From Pleomorphomonas sp. JP5 (GTDB taxonomy: Bacteria > Pseudomonadota > Alphaproteobacteria > Rhizobiales > Pleomorphomonadaceae), in NCBI RefSeq assembly GCF_023721815.1, contig NZ_JAMDLI010000022.1, positions 248,001 to 312,000 of the forward strand: DNA of 64,000 bases, given 5' to 3'. This document shows, one piece after another, positions 41,558 through 50,388 of the stretch. Position numbers and translations under genes: made by a program. The notes beneath the pieces were generated by a model. That model did no database searches, was not told the DNA's origin, and worked only from the letters and a program-made list of their open reading frames with translations. Every line of letters starts with the position of its first letter. The stretch's first letter is position 1.

Positions 41558-42441
41558 CAGGCGGTCTCCTGTTCCGGCCGGAGCAACGTGCGCAGGTACC
41601 AGGCGATGAACGCCGCCATGATGGCGAACAGCACGGTGGCGATGGCGGCGCCGTAGCCGAAGCGGTAGGAAAAGATCGACTGCTCGTACATCTGGTAGGC
41701 AAGCACGGTGGACGACCCGAACGGTCCGCCGGAGGTCATGACGGCCACCATGTCGAACGAGCGCAGGGCGCCGATGACGGTGACCGCGAGCGCAATGAAG
41801 CTCACCTCGCGAAGCTGCGGCAGCACGACATGCAGCAGCATGGCGGAACCTCGGGCGCCGTCGACCCGGCCGGCTCCGATCAGGTCCTCGTTGAGGTTGT
41901 TGAGGCCGGCGAGGAACAACACCAGACAAAAGGCAACCTGCGGCCAGAGGGCGGCGATCACCACGGCGAAGCTGACCAGATGCTCGTCGGACAGCAAGGC
42001 GGGGGCGGTGGCGCCGAACCAACCGTAGATCAGCGACAGCAGGCCGAAGGTCGGATCGTAGACCCAGGTGAAGACCACGCCGACGGTGACCGAAGCGAGC
42101 ACCAGCGGCACGAAGAACATGGACTTCAGGAACTTCATGCCGGCGATCGCCTGGTTCAGCAGCAGGGCGAGCGCCAGGCCGAGCGGCGGCGCCAGCATGA
42201 ACATTCCGAGCCAGATCACGTTGTTCTTCAACGAGACATAGAACTGCGGATCTTCTGCGAGTTGCTCATAGTTGGCGAGGCCGACCCACTGCATGGGGCC
42301 GACGCCATCCCAATCGAAGAAGGAGACCCAGATCGTCTGGACCGATGCCAGAATGATCACGATGCCGAACAGCAGGGCGCCGGGCAGGATGAAGAGAGTG
42401 GGCGCCAACCAATGCCGGTGGCGCCGCCAGAGGCGCATCAT
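41557..42441 (-). CDS. Sugar ABC transporter permease 1 (LacF/MalF-type)
   Basis: This 294-residue permease starts with a cytoplasmic basic segment (MMRLWRRHRHW) and TM1 (LAPTLFILPGALLFGIVIIL). It carries the contact loop EDLIGAGRVDGARGSAMLLHVVLPQL. Its stop overlaps the next permease gene by one base. It belongs to the carbohydrate uptake transporter-1 class with the solute-binding protein encoded upstream. The galactosidase gene in the operon suggests a galactoside as substrate. Confidence 0.92.
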   Translation of the reverse strand: MMRLWRRHRHWLAPTLFILPGALLFGIVIILASVQTIWVSFFDWDGVGPMQWVGLANYEQLAEDPQFYVSLKNNVIWLGMFMLAPPLGLALALLLNQAIAGMKFLKSMFFVPLVLASVTVGVVFTWVYDPTFGLLSLIYGWFGATAPALLSDEHLVSFAVVIAALWPQVAFCLVLFLAGLNNLNEDLIGAGRVDGARGSAMLLHVVLPQLREVSFIALAVTVIGALRSFDMVAVMTSGGPFGSSTVLAYQMYEQSIFSYRFGYGAAIATVLFAIMAAFIAWYLRTLLRPEQETA

Positions 42442-42481
42442 CTGGTCATTCCCGTCGAGTTGTGTGACCGATGGAGAGGGC

Positions 42482-42529
42482 CTCGGGCGAGGGTGCCCCC
42501 GGGGGGGAGGGACGTTGTCCTCGCCCGAG
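42482..42529 (-). terminator. Intercistronic hairpin after the sugar-binding protein gene
   Basis: CTCGGGCGAGG (42482-42492) and CCTCGCCCGAG (42519-42529) are perfect 11-base arms. A CCCCC/GGGGG run lies in the loop. It is positioned between the binding-protein stop and the first permease, where such structures usually raise the binding-protein to permease ratio. Confidence 0.6.
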
Positions 42530-42567
42530 ACAGCGATCGGGAGGAGTTCGCGATCGCCTGGAGCTGG

Positions 42568-43848
42568 TTATCCCTTGAAGATCCGCTGACGCGTCGCTTC
42601 CAGTCGTGCGAGGATTTGATCGCGGCGCTCTGGCTTGACCATGAACTCCTGGAAGCCCTTGAGGCCTTCCTGCGCCATGTCAGGGTCGGTGTCGCGGTCG
42701 TAGTACTGGGCGGTGCCGACGACGGTCTTCATCGACTCGACGGCGGCATTGATCAACGGATCCTTGCTCGGCGGGCAATCGTTGCGCGGCGGCACGGCGC
42801 TTTCGGCTTCCAGGAAGGCGGCGAGATTTTCCGGCTTGTAGAAATAGGCCAGGAAGTCGCGGGCGTTTTCCTTGTTCTTGCCGTTCTTGGGAATGTGTAC
42901 CGAGTTGAGGGAGAAATCCTCGTAGCGCGGCATGGCCTTGTCGATCACGGGGAATGGCGCATAGGCGATCTGATCGACGTCTTCCGGCGGGAAGCCGTAT
43001 TTGATGAAACCGCCGAGGTCCATCATGGCGGCCTTTTTCTGCGCCAGCGCTGCTGCCGCCTGTTCCCAGCCCGAGGAGGTATGGTTCGGGGTGAAGAGAT
43101 CGGCCCGGATCAGGTCCTCCCAGCTATCGAACACCGGTTTCAGGGAAGCATCGGTATAGGGAAGTTTGCCGTCCATCAGGGCCAGGTGCTTTTCAAGGCC
43201 GCTGATCCTGAGGTTCATGTGGTCGAACCAGCCGGCGGCCGGCCACATCTCCTTGGTCCCCATGCTCACCGGCACCATGCCTGCGGACTTGGCCTGTTCG
43301 GCAAGCGCCATCAACTCCTCAATGGTGGAGGGCGCGGTCCAGCCTTTCTCCTCGAACACGTCCTTGCGATAGAACATGCCCCAGAGGAGGCCGCCGAGAG
43401 GCAGGCCGTATTGCTTGTCGTCGACGGTCAAGGCGCCGGTGGTGGCGCCGAGGACGTTCTTGTAGCCCTCGCGTTCGTAGAGGTCGGAGATGTCGTCGAA
43501 CAGGCCGCGCTTGACGAAGGCCTTCATGCGATTGCCCGAGAACCAAAAACAAACGTCGGGCGCGCCGACCACCAGATAGCTGCGGATGGCCGTCTTGTGG
43601 GCCTCGTGGTCCATGTTGTTGATGGTGACGGCTACACCGGACGCTTTGGAATACTCGTCGGCGAGGCGCTGCAACACGGCGCGCTGGTCGGCATTGCCGA
43701 TGTTCGAAATGACGGTCAGTTCCTTGGCCTGGGCAATGGCCGGGCGGGCCAGCATGCCGCCGGCCAGCACGGCGCCGGTGCCGAGGATGAACCGGCGGCG
43801 CGTCGTGGCGAGTTCAATGCCGGTCGTGGATTCAAATTTTCCATCCAT
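42568..43848 (-). CDS. Sugar ABC transporter solute-binding protein, Tat-type signal
   Basis: This 426-residue extracellular solute-binding protein (family 1) has an N-terminus with TTRRRFILGTGAVLAGGMLA, a twin-arginine-like signal, with cleavage likely after ARPAIAQA. The mature part begins KELTVISNIGNADQRAVL. ATG 43848 follows GAGGAGATTGAT; the frame continues upstream to 43962 without a ribosome site. It is the first gene of the galactoside operon, divergent from the ROK regulator. Lactose or another beta-galactoside is the inferred ligand because a GH42 enzyme closes the operon. Confidence 0.9.
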   Translation of the reverse strand: MDGKFESTTGIELATTRRRFILGTGAVLAGGMLARPAIAQAKELTVISNIGNADQRAVLQRLADEYSKASGVAVTINNMDHEAHKTAIRSYLVVGAPDVCFWFSGNRMKAFVKRGLFDDISDLYEREGYKNVLGATTGALTVDDKQYGLPLGGLLWGMFYRKDVFEEKGWTAPSTIEELMALAEQAKSAGMVPVSMGTKEMWPAAGWFDHMNLRISGLEKHLALMDGKLPYTDASLKPVFDSWEDLIRADLFTPNHTSSGWEQAAAALAQKKAAMMDLGGFIKYGFPPEDVDQIAYAPFPVIDKAMPRYEDFSLNSVHIPKNGKNKENARDFLAYFYKPENLAAFLEAESAVPPRNDCPPSKDPLINAAVESMKTVVGTAQYYDRDTDPDMAQEGLKGFQEFMVKPERRDQILARLEATRQRIFKG

Positions 43849-44050
43849 ATCAATCTCCTCCCGAGACATGACGAGGCGTTTTCGAACGGATATCCGTTCG
43901 AAGCTCAAAGACTGCAGAGCTGTTGTTTCTGACCTCCGGGCGCGGAAACGCCGCGCGGGCAACCTCTCCCCGATTGCCTTATGGACTCTGATAGCCTAGT
44001 TTCGGCGAGGTTCCAACAGTTAATTTAAGAAATAAACAAACGAGGACATC
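43849..44050. promoter_or_regulatory. Divergent promoter region between sugar operon and ROK regulator
   Basis: These 202 bp separate the binding-protein and ROK genes. The part next to the ROK gene (about 44008-44040) is strikingly AT-rich (TTAATTTAAGAAATAAAC) and is the probable location of promoters and of the ROK operator. No exact palindrome is long enough to name an operator. Confidence 0.35.
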
Positions 44051-45208
44051 GTGCGGGGCAACTCCAGTACATCGCGGGCGCTGAACCGCCGGCTCATTCT
44101 TAATCTGCTGCGCCGCCACGGCCCCGTCTCGCGCGCGGAGATCGCAACCATCACCGGCCTCAGTCCGGCTGCCGTGACCTTTGTCGTCGCCGAACTGGTG
44201 GAGGAAGCGCTGATCGTGGAGCGGGAGGCGGTGACGGGCGCCACCGGTCGGCGGCCGGTCCCGATCGACATCAACTACGAGGCCCATCTTGCCTTCGGCT
44301 TCAAGCTCAACGCCGACGGAATAGACTGCGTGTTGACAGATCTCGCGACGAACCCACTCGCCACCTGGCACGCCCCGATCTCCGACACGAGCCCGGAGGG
44401 CATGATCAGAGCGATTTCGGAAGCGATGCCACAGATGCTCGCGGAAAGTGGGCGTCAGCAGTCCGAGGTCATGGGGATAGGGGTCTCGATTCCCGGTGAA
44501 GTCGATGTTCGCAACGGCATCTGCCGCCGCAGTCCTCGCTTTGGCTGGCGCGATCTGCCATTCGGCCAGTTGCTGGGCGAGCACGTGCACGTGCCGACCT
44601 GGATCGACGACGACATCAGCGCCTTCGCCGTTGCGCAGAAACTGTTTGGCGCGGGGCGCGATCGTCGGAATTTCGTCGCTCTCGCAGTGGGCACGGGCAT
44701 CGGCACCGCGCTGATCATCGACACGGAAATCTACCGCGGCGCCAGGAATGTCGCCGGCAGGTTCGGCCATATCACGTCCGTTCCCGGCGGTAGGTTGTGC
44801 GAGTGCGGGCGTCATGGCTGCCTGATGGCTCATGCCGCCGAGCCCTACATGCTGGAAACGTGGCGGGAGAGGCGCGGTGGCGCCCCTGTCTCGCGGACGG
44901 AGTTCGCAGGGGCGGTTGAAGCGGGCGTTCCGGATGCGATTTCCATTCTTGAGGAAGCTGGAACCCGCATCGGCCGGCATCTTGCCGATCTGGTCAACCT
45001 GTTCGACCCCGAAGTCATCGTCGTCGGTGGCGAGGCGGTCCAGTTCGGCGAGGCGCTCCTTGCGCCGATCCGACAGGCGATGGAGGAAGGTGTGTTCATG
45101 TCGAAGCCCGAGCTCCTGCCCGACTGGGTGCCGGGCTCATGGGCGCGCGGCGCGGCTGCGCTGGCGACCCAGGGCATTTTCGACTTCGAGCGGTCTCCCA
45201 GCGGCTGA
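44051..45208 (+). CDS. ROK-family transcriptional regulator
   Basis: This 385-residue protein has an N-terminal winged helix (RRHGPVSRAEIATITGLSPAAVTFVV) and a ROK sugar-kinase-like domain. The zinc motif is GGRLCECGRHGCL and the ATP/sugar-site remnants are IGVSIPGEV and LAVGTGIGTALI. It starts at GTG after ACGAGGACATC. It probably represses the divergent galactoside operon and is released by a sugar ligand, as NagC/XylR-type ROK proteins are. It could retain no kinase activity. Confidence 0.9.
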   Translation: MRGNSSTSRALNRRLILNLLRRHGPVSRAEIATITGLSPAAVTFVVAELVEEALIVEREAVTGATGRRPVPIDINYEAHLAFGFKLNADGIDCVLTDLATNPLATWHAPISDTSPEGMIRAISEAMPQMLAESGRQQSEVMGIGVSIPGEVDVRNGICRRSPRFGWRDLPFGQLLGEHVHVPTWIDDDISAFAVAQKLFGAGRDRRNFVALAVGTGIGTALIIDTEIYRGARNVAGRFGHITSVPGGRLCECGRHGCLMAHAAEPYMLETWRERRGGAPVSRTEFAGAVEAGVPDAISILEEAGTRIGRHLADLVNLFDPEVIVVGGEAVQFGEALLAPIRQAMEEGVFMSKPELLPDWVPGSWARGAAALATQGIFDFERSPSG

Positions 45209-45229
45209 GCGTCGTCAACGCAAAGAAAG

Positions 45230-45264
45230 CCCCGCGTGCCCGGCAGGACCGGAACGACGCGGGG
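45230..45264 (-). terminator. Terminator shared by ROK gene and the minus-strand gcd operon
   Basis: CCCCGCGT (45230-45237) and ACGCGGGG (45257-45264) form an eight-bp stem. On the minus strand it is followed by GCTTTCTTTG, a T-rich end that fits a Rho-independent terminator for the small gene and gcd upstream. It also lies 22 bp after the ROK stop. Confidence 0.6.
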
Positions 45265-45322
45265 GTAGGGAGTTGGCCGAGGCAGACGCCCGAAGGCGGG
45301 GGTGAGGTGTCTCGGCGTGGCG

Positions 45323-45529
45323 TCAGGGCTGATAGGCGATCAAGGCGGCCATTTCGGTGATACGGGGATCGCAACGGTCGCCACCAAGGCGCCCCTCGGG
45401 ATCGGCACGTTTCTCGTTACGGCTTACGAAGTCCTGCGCGGTGAATCGAAGAATGTCTCTCGGGGCATCGCCGCTTTCGATGAGATAGTCGCGATACTCG
45501 TCTTCCAGTTCGTGCAGACGGGTGGTCAT
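45323..45529 (-). CDS. Small hypothetical protein downstream of gcd
   Basis: This is a 68-residue acidic, probably soluble protein beginning MTTRLHELEDEYRDYLIESG. GGAGAGAAGCC gives a good ribosome site, and it is co-directional with gcd 92 bases upstream. A terminator follows at 45264-45230. I do not recognise a family. Context alone would link it to glucose oxidation; there is no further evidence. Confidence 0.6.
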   Translation of the reverse strand: MTTRLHELEDEYRDYLIESGDAPRDILRFTAQDFVSRNEKRADPEGRLGGDRCDPRITEMAALIAYQP

Positions 45530-45621
45530 GGCTTCTCTCCGTTACGTTTGGGCGGATTGGCTTTCGCAAGGGCAACCTGCGAAAGCCGGTGCGGTTCCAT
45601 GAGGCGGTTGCCGGTTCGGGC

Positions 45622-47955
45622 TCAGGGCAGGGCATAGGCGATCACATAGTCGCCCGCCTTGGTGCCGATGGATCCGTGACCGCCTGCGACGATCACCACC
45701 ATCTGGCGTCCGTCGTCGAGGGCGTAGGTCATCGGTGTCGCCTGGCCGCCTGCCGGCAGACGAGCCTGCCAAAGCTCGCGACCCGTCGTGAGGTCATAGG
45801 CGCGCAGATAGTTGTCGACCGCTGCGGCGAGGAAGGCGACGCCGCCCTTGGTGATCATCGGGCCGCCGATGCCCGGCACGCCCAGCTTGAAGGGCAGTGG
45901 CAGGGCGGTCATGTCGTAGACCGTGCCGTTGCGGTGCTTGTAGGCGATCTTGCCGGTGGAAAGATCGGCCCCGGCGACATAGCCCCACGGCGGAGCCTGG
46001 CACGGAATGCCCAGAGGACCAAGGAAGGGGCCCATCACCACGCCATAGGGAGCGCCGTCGTTGCGGTTGAGACCCTGCTCGCTGCCTTTCTCACCCTCAC
46101 CGGGCGCTGGGATGTCGGCTCTCGGCACAAGACGCGAGGTGAACGCGAGGTAAGTCGGCATGCCGAACATCACCTGCCGTTCGGGATCGACGGCGACGCT
46201 GCCCCAATTGAACACGCCGAAGTTGCCCGGATAGACGAGGGTGCCATTCAGCGACGGTGGGGTGTAGCGGCCTTCGTAGTTGAGCTCGTGGAATTGAATG
46301 CGGCAGGCGAGCTGATCGAACATGGTGACGCCCCACATGTCCCTTTCCCGCAGTGGCGGGGGCGAGAACGACAGCGCGGACACTGGTTGGGTCGGCGCCG
46401 AGAAGTCCTCGGCAATGGCGCCTCCTGGGGCGGGCACCTCCTTCACAGGGAGGATCGGCTCGCCGGTCCGCCTGTCGAGCACGTAGATGTCGCCTTGCTT
46501 CGTCGGACCGACGAGTGCCGGAACGGTGGTCCCGTCGGGCCTTGTCAGATCGAGAAGCGCGGGTTGGGCGGGCACGTCCATGTCCCAGAGGTCGTGGTGG
46601 ACGGTCTGGCGGACCCAGCGGTCCCGACCGGTTTCCACGTCCAGCGCGACGATCGACGAAGAGTATTTCTCGACGCTGGCGCTGCGCCCCATGCCGAGTT
46701 GATCCGGCACCTGGTTGCCGAGGGGGACATAGACGAGCCCCAGGGCCTCGTCGACGCTGAACACCGACCAGCTGTTGGGCGAGTTCGTTGTGTAGGTCTG
46801 GCCGGGCGGCAATGGCGCGGTTTCGCTCGGATTGCCGGAATCCCAGTTCCAGACAAGAGCGCCGGTATCGACGTCGAAGGCGCGGATGACGCCGGACTGT
46901 TCCTCCGTCGAGTAGTTGTCGTTGACGGCGCCGCCGATGATGATCTTTCGGGCCGCGATAACCGGGGGCGAAGTCGAATAGTAGTACCCCTTCGGGGTGT
47001 GCTTCATGCCGACTTCGAGGTGCAGCTCGCCTTGATCGGCAAATGTGGTGCAAACCGCGCCGGTCCGGGCATCGAGGGCGATCAGGCGGGCATCCGAGGT
47101 GGGCAGGTAGACGCGTTCGGAACAAGGGGCGCCAGCGGCCGCGGCCGTGTCGCGATAGTAGGTCACGCCACGGCAGGTCTGGTGCTGGCGGCTCGGATTG
47201 AAGCCGACCTTTGGGTCGTATCTCCATTTCTCCTTGCCGGTGGCGGCATCAATGGCGATCGCCCAGTTATGCGGGGTGCAAAGATATAGCGTGTCGCCGA
47301 TCTTGAGCGGTGTGACCTGATAGGTGGTCTCGCCGACATCCTCGGGTTGTTTCAGGTCGCCCGTCTCGAAACGCCAAGCCTCCTTGAGCTTGTCGACGTT
47401 GTCGACCGTGATCTGGGTCAGGGGCGAATAGCGCTGTCCCAGCGGCGTTCGGCCGTATTGCCGCCACTCGCCATCGGGTACGTCGCTCTGGTTGACGGCG
47501 ACCTGGCTGCTCTTTTCGGGAAGACAACCGGCGAGATCGTGCGGGTCGGACAGCATCGACCAGCCCGCGACGCCCGCCGAGACGATGCAGACGGCGGCCA
47601 GGGCCAGCGCTGGCGGACTGCCAAGGGCGGGAGATATCAGGCCTCGGTCGAGGTGCGACCGAACAAACGGTGTCAGCAGCCAAAGGCCGAGAAGGACCAG
47701 CAGTCCGCCTCGCGGGCCAAGCTGCCACCAATCGAAGCCGACCTCCCAGAGCGCCCAGGCCAGCGTACCAAAGAGCGTCGCGGCATAGACGGTGAGAGCA
47801 TGGGCGTTTCGTCGGAGGAGAAGTAAGGCGGTTACCAGCAAGCTGGCGCCTGCGAGCAGATAATAAACACTACCCCCGAGAAGGACGAGGTAGACGCCGC
47901 CTCCCAGAAGAAGCAAACCGAACAAGCCGGTCAGAATTACGCTGAAGATTACCAT
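45622..47955 (-). CDS. gcd: Membrane-bound PQQ-dependent glucose dehydrogenase
   Basis: This 777-residue quinoprotein has about five N-terminal membrane helices (residues 1-140, for example GVYLVLLGGSVYYLLAGAS), then a periplasmic eight-bladed propeller. Propeller sequences include WRQYGRTPLGQRYSPLTQIT, LYLCTPHNWAIAIDAATGKEK, HDLWDMDVPAQPALLDL and KGDIY-like blades. It oxidises glucose to gluconolactone in the periplasm and passes electrons to ubiquinone. PQQ synthesis genes are not in the window, so PQQ comes from elsewhere in the genome or from outside. The length and order match known Gcd proteins. Confidence 0.93.
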   Translation of the reverse strand: MVIFSVILTGLFGLLLLGGGVYLVLLGGSVYYLLAGASLLVTALLLLRRNAHALTVYAATLFGTLAWALWEVGFDWWQLGPRGGLLVLLGLWLLTPFVRSHLDRGLISPALGSPPALALAAVCIVSAGVAGWSMLSDPHDLAGCLPEKSSQVAVNQSDVPDGEWRQYGRTPLGQRYSPLTQITVDNVDKLKEAWRFETGDLKQPEDVGETTYQVTPLKIGDTLYLCTPHNWAIAIDAATGKEKWRYDPKVGFNPSRQHQTCRGVTYYRDTAAAAGAPCSERVYLPTSDARLIALDARTGAVCTTFADQGELHLEVGMKHTPKGYYYSTSPPVIAARKIIIGGAVNDNYSTEEQSGVIRAFDVDTGALVWNWDSGNPSETAPLPPGQTYTTNSPNSWSVFSVDEALGLVYVPLGNQVPDQLGMGRSASVEKYSSSIVALDVETGRDRWVRQTVHHDLWDMDVPAQPALLDLTRPDGTTVPALVGPTKQGDIYVLDRRTGEPILPVKEVPAPGGAIAEDFSAPTQPVSALSFSPPPLRERDMWGVTMFDQLACRIQFHELNYEGRYTPPSLNGTLVYPGNFGVFNWGSVAVDPERQVMFGMPTYLAFTSRLVPRADIPAPGEGEKGSEQGLNRNDGAPYGVVMGPFLGPLGIPCQAPPWGYVAGADLSTGKIAYKHRNGTVYDMTALPLPFKLGVPGIGGPMITKGGVAFLAAAVDNYLRAYDLTTGRELWQARLPAGGQATPMTYALDDGRQMVVIVAGGHGSIGTKAGDYVIAYALP

Positions 47956-48101
47956 TTATGACCTGTCCCAGCTGAAGTGTCATACCATTGACGCGCCAGG
48001 ACTGCGTTGGTTCCCGCAAAAATCACTTCCCTTCCACGAGTGGAACAAGTTCGCCTCCGCCGCGTTTGACGATGAGTACAAACAGCGAGAAAGGTTTTCA
48101 G

Positions 48102-48236
48102 ATGCGCCGAAACCGACTGATGCTCGTCCTTGGCCTTCTGGTCGTCATCGCCGTGGTTGGGGCGGTACGGCTTGGGGGAAACCTAGGTCGCGGTGAGGAC
48201 CAGAAAGAGTTTCCGCCTCACTCGATCCAGCAGTAG
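48102..48236 (+). CDS. Possible 44-residue single-helix membrane protein
   Basis: The frame MRRNRLMLVLGLLVVIAVVG has a basic start and one hydrophobic helix, then a charged tail ending PPHSIQQ. GAGAAAGG lies seven bases before the ATG; ATG 48072 is an alternative start. The last 19 bases overlap the convergent glgA 3' end. It may be a real small membrane protein, but no family is recognised. Confidence 0.4.
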   Translation: MRRNRLMLVLGLLVVIAVVGAVRLGGNLGRGEDQKEFPPHSIQQ

Positions 48237-49891
48237 GCAGCCGCCGGCGCGCCGGCGACCAGCCGCTCGGCGCGGCCGGGGCGCTCGCCGTCGCTACCGG
48301 GGTGAAGGGGAGGACTTGCCCAGGTCATGTTTCGCGCCAGAACGGCGCGCGCTTCACCCCGTGCCCACTTGCGATAGAGATATGCGTAGCGCTCGGCACT
48401 GCGCGCCCAGCCAAAGCTCGTCCGCATGGCCTGCGTTTGCAGCTGTCTCCAGGTACGGGCATCGTCGAAGGCGACGAGCGCCCGGTCGATGGCCTGATAG
48501 AGGTCCTCTATGGATCCGGGGTGGAAGTGGAACCCCGTCGCCACGCCCGCCGCAGTCGCCGCCTCGTTGGCGTCGATGACCGTCTCTGCGAGGCCTCCGG
48601 TTCGGGAAACGATGGGAATGGCGCCGTATCTCAGGGCGTAGAGCTGGGTCAGCCCGCATGGTTCGAAGCGGGAGGGCTGTATGACGATGTCGCTACCGGC
48701 ATGAAGGAGGTGAGCCAGCTCCTCGCTGAAGCCCATCTTGACGACCACGCGGCCGGAATACTGACTCTCTTGCTCGAGGAGCCCCTGGACGATGCTGGAG
48801 TCGCCTTCTCCCATGACGATGAGGCGTGCGCCGCGATCGACGATCCCGCGCACCACGGGGGCGAGAAGATCGACGCCTTTCTGCCAGGTGAGCCTGCTGA
48901 TGACGCTGAGGATGGCGCCATCGCCAGGTGTCAGGCCGAAGACCTTCTCGACGGCTTGGCGGTTTGCCTGGCGGTGTCCAAGGCTGTGGAGGTCGTAGTT
49001 TTCCGCGATGTAGGGATCAGTCCGAGGGTTCCAGACGTCCTCGTCGATGCCATTGACGATGCCGCAGAGCGCCGAGCGGCGGCTTTGCAGTACGCCCGCC
49101 ATTCCCATTCCCATCTGCTCGGTCAGGATCTCGCGCGCATAGGTCGGCGATACCGTGGTGACCGCATCGCTCCATCGGATGCCGGCTTTCAGATAGCTGA
49201 TGTCGCCATAGTACTCGAGGCCGTCGACGTTGAGGAAATGATCGGGCAGGTCGAGCCCGGGGAACACATCCGCCGGAAACTGCCCCTGAAAAGCGAGGTT
49301 GTGGATGGTGGTGACCGTGGGCACGCAGGTGCCGGCCGCGCGCATGTAGGCGGCCGTGAGCCCCGCCTGCCAGTCGTGAAGATGGACCATATCCGGCCGC
49401 CAGCCATCCACGCCCTCGGCGGCGATCCTCGCCCCTGCCGCCGACAGGAGGGCAAAACGACGCCAGTTGTCGGGGTAGTCTCTGCCCTGCTCGTCGAGGT
49501 AGAGGCCACCCGCCCTGTCGAAGAGCGCGGGGCAATCGACAAGCAAAAGCTCCAGTTCATGGCGGTGGCTGGCCCATAGCGTGACGTCTTCGCCAAGCAC
49601 CGACATTTGCCCGACCATCTTTCGAGCGCCGCAGTTGGCCAGTGCCATCGGGTAGGCTGGAATGAGCGTCCGGGTGTTCACGCCCAGCGGCACAAGGGCT
49701 CTCGGCAGTGATCCGATGACGTCGGCGAGGCCGCCGGTCTTGACGACCGGAAACACTTCAGAGGCCACAGCTAGAACCGAAAGGGCCCCAAAGCTTTTTG
49801 ATCGCCGGGCTTCCCAGTGTCCATCCGACTCGATCCGGTCCCACATCTGTTCGTCATCGTAGGAGTGGGCAATTTCCAGTTTTCGGGTCAC
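48218..49891 (-). CDS. glgA: Glycogen synthase (ADP-glucose type)
   Basis: This 557-residue GT5 enzyme elongates glycogen from ADP-glucose. The substrate loop KTGGLADV (KxGG), HLHDWQAGL, and the C-terminal domain sequences ISRLTWQKGVDLL and QPSRFEPCGLTQLYALRYG are intact. GTG 49891 is chosen because AGGAGG lies eight bases upstream; the GTG at 49900 overlaps it. About 35 residues precede the usual start LSVLAVASEVF, and about 45 unusual residues (ARNMTWASPPLHPG...AYCWIE) follow the normal end, so the enzyme is extended at both ends. No glgB, glgC or glgP gene lies nearby, unlike the usual glg operon. Confidence 0.92.
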   Translation of the reverse strand: MTRKLEIAHSYDDEQMWDRIESDGHWEARRSKSFGALSVLAVASEVFPVVKTGGLADVIGSLPRALVPLGVNTRTLIPAYPMALANCGARKMVGQMSVLGEDVTLWASHRHELELLLVDCPALFDRAGGLYLDEQGRDYPDNWRRFALLSAAGARIAAEGVDGWRPDMVHLHDWQAGLTAAYMRAAGTCVPTVTTIHNLAFQGQFPADVFPGLDLPDHFLNVDGLEYYGDISYLKAGIRWSDAVTTVSPTYAREILTEQMGMGMAGVLQSRRSALCGIVNGIDEDVWNPRTDPYIAENYDLHSLGHRQANRQAVEKVFGLTPGDGAILSVISRLTWQKGVDLLAPVVRGIVDRGARLIVMGEGDSSIVQGLLEQESQYSGRVVVKMGFSEELAHLLHAGSDIVIQPSRFEPCGLTQLYALRYGAIPIVSRTGGLAETVIDANEAATAAGVATGFHFHPGSIEDLYQAIDRALVAFDDARTWRQLQTQAMRTSFGWARSAERYAYLYRKWARGEARAVLARNMTWASPPLHPGSDGERPGRAERLVAGAPAAAYCWIE

Positions 49892-50388
49892 TTGCGTCAC
49901 CTCCTGGCCGGTTTGACTGCCGGATACCCCATTGCCTTTGGAACCGCACCGCCGCGCATTGGTCCCCCCCCCGTGAGATACGGCGGACGCGACCGAACAA
50001 TCGTCTGGCGCCGGATAAAGACGCGTCAGTCGGGTTCGCCAATTGAAGAAAGCCGGAAATCAGAACAGGCCGGACAACTCTTGGAGGCTTGCGGGAACAG
50101 CAGCGGCCGAAAGCGATACAACCAGAGGAAATGGGCCGAAGCCAACATAGTCTATTGAGGCCACTACAGGAAGACATCTAGCGCCAAAAAATGCAAGTTT
50201 TGGTGAATGGCGGTGATAGATAGATACAACTATGGGTAATTCTGTCATGGCCCGGTAAGGGAGTGACGGCGGTTCCATTGTTATCGTCTCGTCCATCAAC
50301 GGGACGCACCTTCACCTCATCCGGCGATTGCCTCTTGTCGTGTTAAGTGATCTAGATTCCGCCATCGATCATGCGTCAGGGGGCAGGG
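49892..50388. other. 497-bp gap upstream of glgA and the second LDH
   Basis: No supported gene is seen. A run of eight C residues lies at about 49967-49974. The right half is somewhat AT-richer (50180-50270), with a GATAGATAGATA microrepeat. It presumably holds the promoters of the divergent glgA and dehydrogenase genes, but none is clear. Confidence 0.3.

Noticed and set aside
41830-43932. 700-residue plus-strand frame opposite the sugar permease and binding protein
   Set aside because: Low-complexity Glu/Gly/Val-rich shadow with no ribosome site; the opposite strand holds a complete ABC operon.
45589-47289. 566-residue plus-strand frame opposite gcd
   Set aside because: Shadow of the PQQ dehydrogenase, with no recognisable protein features.
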